Positions 16,060 through 23,641 of a stretch of 36,333 nucleotides of DNA are shown one piece after another; position 1 is the stretch's first letter; each line of letters opens with the position of its first letter. Below the pieces are notes generated by a model. The model made no database searches, was not told where the DNA came from, and was given only the letters and a program-made list of their open reading frames with translations. Position numbers and translations under genes: made by a program. The stretch is taken from the NCBI RefSeq assembly GCF_016427505.1, contig NZ_JAELXS010000015.1, positions 1 to 36,333 of the forward strand. Reading direction: 5' to 3'. Source of the stretch: Sphingomonas mollis. GTDB taxonomy: Bacteria > Pseudomonadota > Alphaproteobacteria > Sphingomonadales > Sphingomonadaceae.

Positions 16060-17178
16060 ATGCGTATCGTCAAAGTCTTGATTTCGGCGCTCGGCGCGTC
16101 GCTGCTGTTCGGCCAGACCGCCGACGCACGTCCACTATGGAGTAAGCAGGCCGCCAACAGCTGGTATGCACGCCAGCCTTGGCTGGTCGGTGCCAACTAC
16201 ACGCCAGCCAGCGCGATCAATCAGCTGGAAATGTGGCAATCCGCGACGTTCGATTCCGTTGCCATCGATCGTGAATTGGACTGGGCTGAGAAGCTGGGGA
16301 TGAACACTATGCGCGTGTTCATCCACAATTTGTTGTGGGAGGACGATGCCGAAGGTCTGAAGCGGCGAATGGATCAGTTTCTGGTCATCGCTGCCCGCCA
16401 TCACATCCGCCCCGTCTTCGTCCTGTTCGACAGTTGCTGGGACCCGTACCCCGCAATCGGTCCGCAGCATCCGCCGATACCTGGCGTGCATAATTCTGGC
16501 TGGGTGCAGGGGCCCGGTGCCGCGAGGCTTGCCGATCGCAGCCGGTATGCGGCGTTGGAAAGTTATGTGAAGGACATCGTCGGTCGGTTCGCCAAGGATG
16601 ACCGGGTGTTGGCCTGGGATGTCTGGAACGAACCGAATAACGAGGGCGGCGGTAACTATGCGCCGACCCCCGGCAAGAAAGCGATGGTCGCCGGCTTGAT
16701 CGGGCAGGCGTTCGACTGGGCGCGATCAACCGATCCGGTACAGCCGTTGACCAGCGGCTTATGGATCGGTGATCAGTGGGATCGGCAGGCGACGCTCGAT
16801 GCGGTTGAGCGCGTTCAGGTCGCCAATTCCGACGTGATGAGCTTTCATGATTATAGTTGGCCCGAGAAGTTCCAGGCCCGCGCCAAGCAGATGCTGAGCT
16901 ATGGACGGCCGGTCTTTTGTACGGAATATATGGCGCGCGGTGCTGGATCGACGTTCGATGGATCGCTGCCGCTCGGCAAACGGCTGAACATCGCAATGTT
17001 CAACTGGGGTTTTGTGGATGGCAGGACGCAGACCCGCCTGCCATGGGATAGCTGGAAGAAGCCCTATACATTCGACGAACCGGCTGTCTGGTTCCACGAG
17101 GTGTTACGCGCAGATGGCACGCCTTATCGTGATGCCGAGGCCGCATTGATCCGGAAGCTGACCGGGCGTGGGTCGTGA
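16060..17178 (+). CDS. Secreted GH5-like (clan GH-A) glycoside hydrolase
   Basis: The 372-aa protein starts MRIVKVLISALGASLLFG, a signal peptide, and folds as a TIM barrel. LGMNTMRVFIH marks an early strand, WDVWNEPNNEGGG carries acid/base Glu191, SFHDYSWP follows, and VFCTEYMARG carries nucleophile Glu289. NEP and a late TEY are the clan GH-A pair seen in cellulase/xylanase/mannanase-like enzymes. The ATG at 16060 has GGAGG seven bases upstream. A longer frame reaches back into the receptor gene but lacks signals. Gene order right after a TonB receptor suggests it cuts the polymer that the receptor imports. The substrate is uncertain; similar proteins are often labelled 1,4-beta-xylanase. 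Confidence 0.87.
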   Translation: MRIVKVLISALGASLLFGQTADARPLWSKQAANSWYARQPWLVGANYTPASAINQLEMWQSATFDSVAIDRELDWAEKLGMNTMRVFIHNLLWEDDAEGLKRRMDQFLVIAARHHIRPVFVLFDSCWDPYPAIGPQHPPIPGVHNSGWVQGPGAARLADRSRYAALESYVKDIVGRFAKDDRVLAWDVWNEPNNEGGGNYAPTPGKKAMVAGLIGQAFDWARSTDPVQPLTSGLWIGDQWDRQATLDAVERVQVANSDVMSFHDYSWPEKFQARAKQMLSYGRPVFCTEYMARGAGSTFDGSLPLGKRLNIAMFNWGFVDGRTQTRLPWDSWKKPYTFDEPAVWFHEVLRADGTPYRDAEAALIRKLTGRGS

Positions 17179-17190
17179 TCTAGGTGTTTG

Positions 17191-18240
17191 GAGCGTTTTC
17201 CGGTCGACCTGAGTGGAGGGGGGATTCACACGGACGCTCTGATCTGATTCACAGTGCTGGCTGGATGGAGCCCGGCATGGATGGGCAAGCCGTTGTCGAT
17301 GGATCTGCGGTCGCGAGCGCTGGCCGCGGTTGACGAGGGGATGGGTTGCCGGGCTGCGGCGGTGCGGTTCGGTGTGGCAGCCGCGACGGTGATCCGGTGG
17401 CACGATCAGCGCCGTAGCACGGGCGCCTATGCCGCCAGGCCACAGGGTGGGGACACGCGGTCGCGGCGGATCGAGGCGCATCGGGAGACAGTGCTGGAGC
17501 TGCACGAAGCACGGCGCGACATCACGCTGGACGAGTTGCGTCGCGAACTGGGCCAGGCGGGCGTGACGGTTGCGATCTCGACACTGCATCGCTTCTTCGC
17601 CCGACACGGCATCACGCGCAAAAAAAGACCGGCCATGCGGTCGAGCAGGATCGCACCGACGTCCTGAGCGCACGTGAGGACTGGTTCGATGGCCAGCTCG
17701 ATCTCGACCCCGAGCGGCTGGTGTTCATCGACGGGACCTGGACGGCGACCAACATGACCCGCAGCCACGGTCGCTGCCGGCGGGGCGAGCGGCTGCGGAT
17801 GGGTTACCCACACGGCCATCGCAAGACGACCACGCTGGTTGCAGGCCTGCGCATGACCGGCATGGTCGCGCCGATGGTGCTCGACGGCCCGATCAACGGC
17901 GACTGGTTCGATGCCTACGTCCGACAGGTCCTCGTGCCCGACCTCCGACGCGGCGACGTGGTAATCATGGACAATCTGTCCAGCCACAAACGTGCCAGCG
18001 TCCGCGAGGCTATCGAGGCCGTCGGCGCCCGCCTCATGTTCCTCCCGCCCTACAGTCCCGACTTCAACCCGATTGAGAAGGCGTTTGCCCGCCTCGAGGC
18101 TATGCTGCGCAGGGCCGGCGAGCGCACCGTGTCCGGGCTGTGGTCCCTTATCGGCAGGTTGGTCGACCTGTTCCAGCCACACGAATGCGCCAATTACTTC
18201 AGCTCCTGCGGCTATGACTCGGACTGATCGGGAGCCGCTC
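17191..18240 (+). mobile_element. IS630-family insertion sequence
   Basis: The left end begins near GAGCGTTTTCC (17191) and the right end is its imperfect complement ending GGAGCCGCTC at 18240, followed by TA. On the left, a TA lies a few bases outside rather than directly adjacent, so the left boundary is approximate. One transposase, split over two frames, occupies the element. It lies between the GH5-like gene and an abutting IS110 element. Confidence 0.8.
17281..18227 (+). CDS. IS630-family transposase made by -1 frameshifting
   Basis: The first frame (from ATG 17281, MGKPLSMDLRSRALAAVDEG) encodes the helix-turn-helix domain and ends with HGITRKKRPAM. At A7G (17620-17627) a -1 slip gives RKKKTGHAVEQDRTDV and continues to the catalytic part. 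That part has VFIDGTWTATNM (Asp), VIMDNLSSHK (Asp) and YSPDFNPIEKAFARLE (Glu). Programmed frameshifting at A-runs is common in IS630 elements, and both frames are otherwise clean. I therefore annotate one fused product of about 315 aa rather than two genes. This copy may be active. Confidence 0.82.
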
Positions 18241-18250
18241 TAGTCCATGT

Positions 18251-18264
18251 GTGGACGGCCCTCC
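18251..18264 (+). repeat. IS110 subterminal inverted repeat, left
   Basis: GTGGACGGCCCTCC. The complement of 19575-19588 matches it at 13 of 14 positions. Confidence 0.8.
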
Positions 18265-18508
18265 GTTGGCAAGCTTGATCAGTCACTTCGCACTGCTGGT
18301 TGGTGCGGCCATGTGTCCGACCTGTTGGTGCGGCATGGTGCCGCTGGCCGTAATGCCATTCGCGCGTCTCGGGTCCCGATCACTTACACGCACTCGGAGT
18401 GCTTGGGCGTTTTGGGTTCTCCGATCCGGCGGTTTCAACCGGCTTTGTGCTTTAGCTCCTGTTCGCCCTTCCCAACCTCGTCAGGCGCGGTCGCCCGCGC
18501 CGTGTTCC
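18265..18508 (-). ncRNA. Candidate bridge/seek RNA region of the IS110 element
   Basis: The roughly 245-bp segment between the transposase stop and the left inverted repeat has no coding frame that looks real. It contains a pair of 11-bp direct repeats, GTTGGTGCGGC (18299-18309 and 18324-18334). IS110-family recombinases use a structured guide RNA encoded in a non-coding end, which for the IS1111 subgroup lies downstream of the transposase, as here. No RNA fold was computed. The call rests on family knowledge and position. Confidence 0.35.
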
Positions 18509-19526
18509 TTACGCGATCTGCGGCTCACGATAGCGGTCGCCGCTAGCCATCATCGCCCAGATCATGCGCGCATTCTTGTTGGCGAGCGCGACCGCTGCGA
18601 CCTTGGCCTTGCGCCGCGCCAGCAGCTGCACGAGCCAGGGTCGCTTTGCCCCGTTGCGTTCTGCATAACGCACCACCGCCATCGCCCCGACGATCAGCAT
18701 CTGGCGCAAATACTGGTGCCCAGCCTTGGTGATGCCGCCGAGCCGCTCCTTGCCGCCGCTGAAGTTCTGCCGCGGAACGAGACCGATCCACGCCGCGAGG
18801 TTGGGGCCTGAGCGGAAGATCGCCGGATCGGGAACGGTGGCAGCGATGGCGCTGGCGAGCAGCGGGCCAACGCCGGGTATTTCCATCAGGCGCCGGCCAA
18901 GCTCGGTCTCGCGCGCGCTTGCCAGGATCCTGCGGTCGTTCTCGAGGATCTGCTCCTTCACCATGCGCAACTGCCAGCATCTCCAGGCAGACCCGCGCAT
19001 CGGTGGGCACCCGTTCGTCAGTCGGATCGGCGATGACATCGAGAAGCTGATCGATGCCGTTCCTGCCAATCGGTGCCACGACCCCGAACTCGGCAAGATG
19101 CGCCCGCAGTGCGTTCGATATCTGTGTCCGTTGGCGGTTGAGGATCATGCGCACACGGTGCAGCATCATCCCGCTCTGCTGTTCGGGTGTTTTGATCCCA
19201 ACAAAGCGCATGGTCGGCCGCGTCACTGCCTCGCAGATCGCCTCGGCATCAGCCGCGTCGTTCTTTCCCCGCTTCACGTACGGCTTCACATATTGCGCCG
19301 GCATCAGCTTCACGTCGTGTCCCAGCGCGACCAGCTCGCGTGCCCAATAGTGTGACGATGCGCACGCCTCGATGCCGATCAGGCACGGCGGCAGCTTCGC
19401 GAAGAACTTCAGCATCCGGCCCCGCGTCAGTCGCTGGCGGATCACCGCCACGCCATCAGCATCGACACCGTGCACCTGGAATATGTTCTTCGCGATATCC
19501 AAACCGATCGTCGTGACGTTCCTCAT
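18509..19526 (-). pseudogene. IS110-family DEDD transposase, frameshifted
   Basis: From ATG 19526 the protein begins MRNVTTIGLDIAKNIFQVHG (RuvC-like first Asp) and continues with IGIEACASSHYW and KRGKNDAADAEAICEA. It stays in frame to CLEMLAV, then switches to a second frame with QLRMVKEQILENDRRIL. The C-terminal transposase-20 domain follows (MEIPGVGPLLASAIAA, AAWIGLVPRQNFSGGKERLG, GHQYLRQMLIVGAMAVVRYA). The break is near 18972-18976, where two bases appear to be lost relative to the expected MLAxQLRM. There is no slippery run, so this is probably an inactivated copy; restored length would be about 340 aa. Confidence 0.83.
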
Positions 19527-19574
19527 GGTGGCTCTCCTTCCGGCTCTCTCCGCAAATCAGTCTGCGGGAGGGTT

Positions 19575-19588
19575 GGAGAGCCGTCCAC
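19575..19588 (+). repeat. IS110 subterminal inverted repeat, right
   Basis: GGAGAGCCGTCCAC, the partner of 18251-18264 with one mismatch. It lies 49 bp upstream of the transposase start. Confidence 0.8.
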
Positions 19589-19630
19589 GTCATCAGTTAC
19601 GGACACTCACCAGTAGCGTAATGTTACCTC

Positions 19631-19882
19631 ATGAACGATCTTATTGAGGATGCGCGCCGCTTCGCCGACGATCTCAGGGCTTCGGCTCCGCAGTCCGACA
19701 GCATAGAGCGACGGCTACTCAACGTGCTGAAACCATTCCTGCATACCCTTGAGATCGATGGATCTCCACAGCGAGGGTCGACGGATGGGCTGCGGCGGTT
19801 TTGCACGGATAGTCTGGACTGGTCATCGCCACTCTTCGCTCGTTGCAAAAGCATCGTTGAGCGGGCGCAGGCCCAGCTTTAA
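19631..19882 (+). CDS. Hypothetical protein, 83 aa
   Basis: This frame encodes an acidic/neutral helical N-terminus (MNDLIEDARRFADDLRAS) followed by a Ser/Arg-rich part (GLRRFCTDSLDWSSPLF, IVERAQAQL). Composition and codon use look protein-like and a minus-strand frame over the same bases looks poorer. There is no recognisable ribosome binding site before the ATG, perhaps because the nearby IS110 element displaced the leader. No known family; it may be a genuine sphingomonad orphan. Confidence 0.4.
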   Translation: MNDLIEDARRFADDLRASAPQSDSIERRLLNVLKPFLHTLEIDGSPQRGSTDGLRRFCTDSLDWSSPLFARCKSIVERAQAQL

Positions 19883-20047
19883 GGGCCGCTCTCCACCGCT
19901 CCACGACGCCCACGGCTATGAATTCAGGCATCAAAAGCGGTCAGAACGCGAAGATGGATGAGCGGCCAAAATTGAGGAGCGTGGAAGGGGGCGTGAATGG
20001 CCAGGTATGGGTCAATGCCTCTGACACCGTACGACTGGGACAGTCAG

Positions 20048-20088
20048 TTGACGGCTTTCGCATGGAAAGATAGCTGATAACGCTATCA
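20048..20088 (+). promoter_or_regulatory. LacI-type operator and possible promoter of the GH3 gene
   Basis: A perfect 14-bp palindrome, TGATA-ACGC-TATCA (20075-20088), has the central CG and overall shape of LacI-family operators. It resembles the Caulobacter XylR-type site TGTTAGCGCTACCA. A TTGACG box (20048-20053) lies upstream, with TAGCTG 17 bases later as a poor -10 overlapping the operator. It ends 50 bp before the GH3 start. No LacI gene is in the window, so a regulator elsewhere is inferred. Confidence 0.6.
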
Positions 20089-20137
20089 TAAATCTGGTGA
20101 CGGTTGGACCGGCCCCGCTGCAAAGAGGAGAGAGATC

Positions 20138-22546
20138 TTGGATCATCGGGCCAAGCCGATCCGCATGGCGCTTGCCTGTCTGCTGGCAACCGCGGCGACG
20201 AGCACCCTCGCGGCGCCCAGTCGTTCCAACCGAACAGCCCCGCCCGATAGCCCCCTGTATAAGGTTTCCTGGCAGCCCGTCGCCGCCCGCGTCGAAGACC
20301 TGTTGCAGCGCATGACGCTGGAGGAAAAGGTCGCCCAGATGATCGGTATCTGGGAAAAGAAGGGCGGCATCCAGGATGTCAGCGGCAATTTCTCGGCGGC
20401 CAAGGCGTCTCAGGCCTTTCCTGACGGTTTCGGTCAGATCACCCGCCCCTCGGATAAGCGCGGCGTCACTGTCAGCAACAATGCCGCCGGCGTTGCCGCC
20501 GGTGCGGTCAACCGCACCGCGCGGGAAACCGCCGACTACGTCAACGCCGCGCAGCGCTGGGCGGTCGAGAAGACCCGGCTTGGTATCCCGATGATCATGC
20601 ATGAGGAAGCGTTGCACGGCTATGTCGCGCGCGGTGCCACCAGCTTCCCGCAGTCGATCGCGCTGGCCTCGTCGTGGGACCCCGCGCTGATCGAGCGCGT
20701 GTTCGGCGTTGCTGCGCGCGAGATGCGCGCTCGTGGCGCCAATCTTGCGCTTGCCCCCGTCGTCGACGTCGCGCGCGACCCGCGCTGGGGCCGGATCGAA
20801 GAGACCTATGGCGAGGACCCGGTGCTGGTCAGCGAGATGGGGCTGGCCGCGATCCGTGGGTTCCAGGGCGCCACGCTGCCGCTGAAACCGGACAAGGTCA
20901 TGGTGACGCTGAAGCACATGACCGGGCACGGCCAGCCGGAGAACGGCACCAATGTCGGCCCGGCCAACATCTCCGAACGGACGCTGCGCGAGAACTTCTT
21001 CCCGCCGTTCGAGCGCGCGGTGAAGGAACTGCCGGTGCAGGCGGTGATGGCGTCGTACAACGAGATCGACGGGATCCCCAGCCACGCCAACAAATGGCTG
21101 CTCGACGATGTGCTGCGCCGCGAATGGGGCTATCAGGGATCGGTGGTCAGCGACTATTTCGCGATCAAGGAACTTAATACCCGCCACAAATTATACGGCA
21201 CCGACATGGCCGCTGCCGGCCGCCGGGCGCTCGATGCCGGCGTCGACATGGAGCTGCCCGATGCCGAGGGTTGGTCGACGCTGGCGCAGATGGTCAGGTC
21301 GGGCCAGGTGCCGCAGGAACAGGTCGACAAGGCGGTGCGGCGCATTCTGACCATGAAGTTCCAGATGGGGCTATTCGAGCACCCCTATACCGACGCCCGT
21401 ACCGCTTAGGCCAAGACCGCGACGCCAGATGCGATCGCGCTGGCCCGCGAAGCCGCCGTCCGCTCGGTGGTGCTGCTCAAGAACCAGAACAACCTGCTCC
21501 CGCTCGACCCCGCGAAGGTCGGTCGGATGCTGGTCGTCGGCACCCACGCCCGCGACACTCCGATTGGCGGTTATTCGGACGTGCCCAAGCATATCGTGAG
21601 CGTGCTGGAAGGGGTGCAGGAGGCCGCGCGGGGCCGCTTCGCGGTCGATTATGCCGAGGGCGTTCGCCTGACCCGCAGCCGCCTATGGGCCGCCGACAAG
21701 GTCGAACTGGTCCCGCCGGCTGAGAACGCGCCGCTGATCGAGGAGGCAGTTGTCAAGGCGGCGCAGGCCGACACGATCCTGCTGGTGTTGGGGCAGAACG
21801 AACAACTGAGCCGCGAGGCATGGGCCGACCAGCATCTCGGCGACCGGCAGAAGCTCGACCTGATCGGCGAGCAGAATGAACTGGCCCGCCGCCTGTTCGC
21901 GACGGGCAAACCGGTGGTAGTCGTGCTGCTCAACGGCGGGCCGCTCGCCGCGACCTATCTGGAAGCGAACGCCCCGGCAATCGTCGAGGGTTGGTATCTT
22001 GGTCAGGAAACCGGCAACGCCATCGCCGATATCGTGCTCGGCCGCGCTAACCCCGGCGGCAAGCTGCCCGTGTCGGTACCGCGCAGCGAAGGCCAGTTGC
22101 CGATCTTCTACAACCACAAGCCGACCGCGCGGCGCGGCTACCTGTTCGACACCACCACGCCGCTCTATCCGTTCGGCTACGGCCTGTCCTACACCAGCTT
22201 CGACGTCGGCGCGCCGCGACTGGCGCAATCGACGATCGGTCGTGACGAGACAGTTCGCGTGTCGGTCGACGTCGCCAACACCGGCCTTCGCGCGGGGGAC
22301 GAGGTCGTGCAGCTCTATGTCCACGACGACGAAGCGTCGGTTACCCGGCCGGTGCTCGAACTCAAGCACTTCCAGCGCGTGACGTTGCAGCCGGGTGAGA
22401 AGCGGACGGTTACGTTCGACCTGAAGCCTGCCGACCTCTCCTTCTGGAACGTCGCGATGCAGCGGGTCGTCGAACCGGGGACGTTCACGATCAGCGCGGG
22501 TAACACCTCGACAGCGGTAAAGGAGACAACGCTGACAGTCCGCTGA
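20138..22546 (+). pseudogene. GH3 beta-glucosidase/beta-xylosidase split by one in-frame amber codon
   Basis: The frame has a signal-like start, MALACLLATAATSTLAAP after a 9-residue extension. The TTG at 20138 has GAGGAG eight bases upstream. The GH3 barrel follows (EEALHGYVARG, VVDVARDPRWGRIEETYGED, TLKHMTGHGQPENG) with nucleophile Asp339 in VVSDYFAI. After HPYTDARTA a TAG (21407-21409) interrupts. The same frame then resumes KTATPDAIALAREAAV and completes the alpha/beta sandwich and fibronectin-III-like domains (LGQNEQLSREAW, YPFGYGLSYTSF), ending at 22546. Without the stop it would be about 800 aa, normal for the family. The break falls between domains one and two, so the product as read would be inactive or partial. 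Confidence 0.88.
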
Positions 22547-22662
22547 TCCTTATCGTTTCTCTTACGCCAGGCTGGATCCCAACGTTTTAGCCGAACCCTC
22601 TAAGCCTTGTACCCCGACCTGCAGAACGAGCAGCCGTGGTAATTGTTAGATGAACAGGCGTC

Positions 22663-22708
22663 TGAAGTTGGGGAGTGGGCGAGGGGATTTGAACGACCGC
22701 TTCTGGGT
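22663..22708 (+). repeat. Dispersed sphingomonad-like repeat, copy A
   Basis: The stretch GAAGTTGGGGAGTGGGCGAG followed by TTGAACGACCGCTTCTGGG resembles 31639-31687: both have GAAGTTGGG, AG, then GGGC, and a GAAcGACCGC block about 12 bases later. It lies between the convergent ends of the GH3 gene and the GntR gene. It may be a small dispersed intergenic element. Confidence 0.4.
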
Positions 22709-22734
22709 CCTCTGGGGGGGAATACGCGCGATCG

Positions 22735-23472
22735 CTATTCCGTCATCAACCCTGTGTCTGCAAAGGCGTTCTCAATCAGCATAGCCATTGCCTCACGCGC
22801 GCGCGGGGCATCTGCGTTGATGAACGCATCGTAGACAGCACGGTGGTCAGGCATGGGGTCGCGTGATTGCTGCTGTTCATCCCGGGCGAAGCGAGTCGTC
22901 CACTCGATAGCGGCGGCGATTGAACTGGATAGCGTCATTAGCGGCTCGTTGCGGGTCGCATCGAGGATAAGAAGGTGGAACGCTTTGTCCGCCGCGCGTC
23001 CGGCGACGCTCAATAGCCCGTGCTCGCCCATTTCCTCCAGCGCGTGGCCCATGCGGGCAAGTTGCCGGCTGTCGCGACGCACCGCCGCCAGCGCAGCGGC
23101 CGATGGCTCGACGATGCTGCGCAATTCAAAAATGCTGCGGATGAAGTCAGTATCGGGACCGCTTTCGAACATCCATCCCAGCACATCGAGATCGAGGAGA
23201 CTCCAGCGCGATCGGTCGTTGACCCGCGTACTGCTCTTGAGCCTGCTGTGCACCAAACCCTTTGCCGCGAGCACGCGAATCGCCTCGCGATATGCGCCGC
23301 GCGAGACGTTGCTCTCGACGCTAAACCGTTCCTCGCTCTGAAGGGCGGTGCCGGGCGGCAGCTGTCCGCTGACGATAGCGACACCGAGATCATGGACGAT
23401 GCCGCCTCGAATACCGCTGGGTCGATCGGGGCCGAAGCGCGGTGTTGTGTCGGAGGAAGCGGCAGAGTCCAT
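22735..23472 (-). CDS. GntR-family (FadR/FCD) transcriptional regulator
   Basis: This is a 245-aa regulator. The winged helix (about residues 23-90) contains HDLGVAIVSGQLPPGTAL, NVSRGAYREAIRVLAAKGLV and STRVNDRSRWSLLD. The C-terminal FCD domain contains WMFESGPD, FELRSIVEPSAAALAA, RAADKAFHLLILDATRNEP and MPDHRAVYDAF, with the His/Asp ligands of an effector/metal site. FCD regulators answer to small carboxylates such as sugar acids. The ATG at 23472 gives the usual length; upstream in-frame codons to 23565 lack signals. It is divergent from the TonB-receptor operon, and two operator-like palindromes lie in between (23519-23535 and 23584-23600), which suggests it represses that operon and itself. 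The stop is TAG. Confidence 0.92.
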   Translation of the reverse strand: MDSAASSDTTPRFGPDRPSGIRGGIVHDLGVAIVSGQLPPGTALQSEERFSVESNVSRGAYREAIRVLAAKGLVHSRLKSSTRVNDRSRWSLLDLDVLGWMFESGPDTDFIRSIFELRSIVEPSAAALAAVRRDSRQLARMGHALEEMGEHGLLSVAGRAADKAFHLLILDATRNEPLMTLSSSIAAAIEWTTRFARDEQQQSRDPMPDHRAVYDAFINADAPRAREAMAMLIENAFADTGLMTE

Positions 23473-23518
23473 AACGGTGACGTGACCTTCAATTCCACAT
23501 CCGGTCAAGTCATCTTCG

Positions 23519-23535
23519 TTCTGGTACGAGTAGAT
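23519..23535 (-). promoter_or_regulatory. Second, degenerate GntR operator near the regulator's own promoter
   Basis: This 17-base stretch matches 14 positions of the palindrome core at 23584-23600 (TTCTGGTAcGAgtAGAT). It lies 47 bp upstream of the gntR start, in position for autoregulation. Binding is inferred. Confidence 0.45.
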
Positions 23536-23557
23536 TTGTTGATCTTTACGATTAAGC

Positions 23558-23603
23558 TTGCGCAATCCCTATGATTACCCTTATTCTGGTAGGACCAGAT
23601 AAG
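23558..23603 (+). promoter_or_regulatory. Promoter overlapping a GntR-type operator
   Basis: TTGCGC (23558-23563) and TATTCT (23582-23587), 18 bases apart, form a plausible promoter for the TonB-receptor operon. Overlapping its -10 is the palindrome TCTGGT-AGG-ACCAGA (23585-23599). With outer arms CTTAT and ATAAG it spans 23580-23603. The inner GGTNNNACC is the FadR/UxuR-type GntR core. Its place between the divergent regulator and the operon makes it the likely operator. Confidence 0.6.
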
Positions 23604-23641
23604 AGGCGTTGGTTAAGGCGCTTGGTAAGAGGGGATGTCCG

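Larger units (their letters stand above)
18245..19592 (-). mobile_element. IS110-family (IS1111-like) insertion sequence
   Basis: A 14-bp inverted repeat with one mismatch (18251-18264 and 19575-19588) brackets a DEDD-type transposase gene on the minus strand. About 245 bp of non-coding DNA lie downstream of the gene. Subterminal inverted repeats and a long 3' non-coding segment are traits of the IS1111 subgroup. Outer boundaries are estimates because IS110 elements make no clear target duplication. It abuts the right end of the IS630 element. Confidence 0.8.

Noticed and set aside
7057..21409. Amber codon reassignment or suppression as the cause of the three in-frame TAGs
   Set aside because: Genuine genes in the window end in TAG (XRE antitoxin, PIN toxin, GntR regulator), so TAG acts as a normal stop here. 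Decay or sequence error is simpler.
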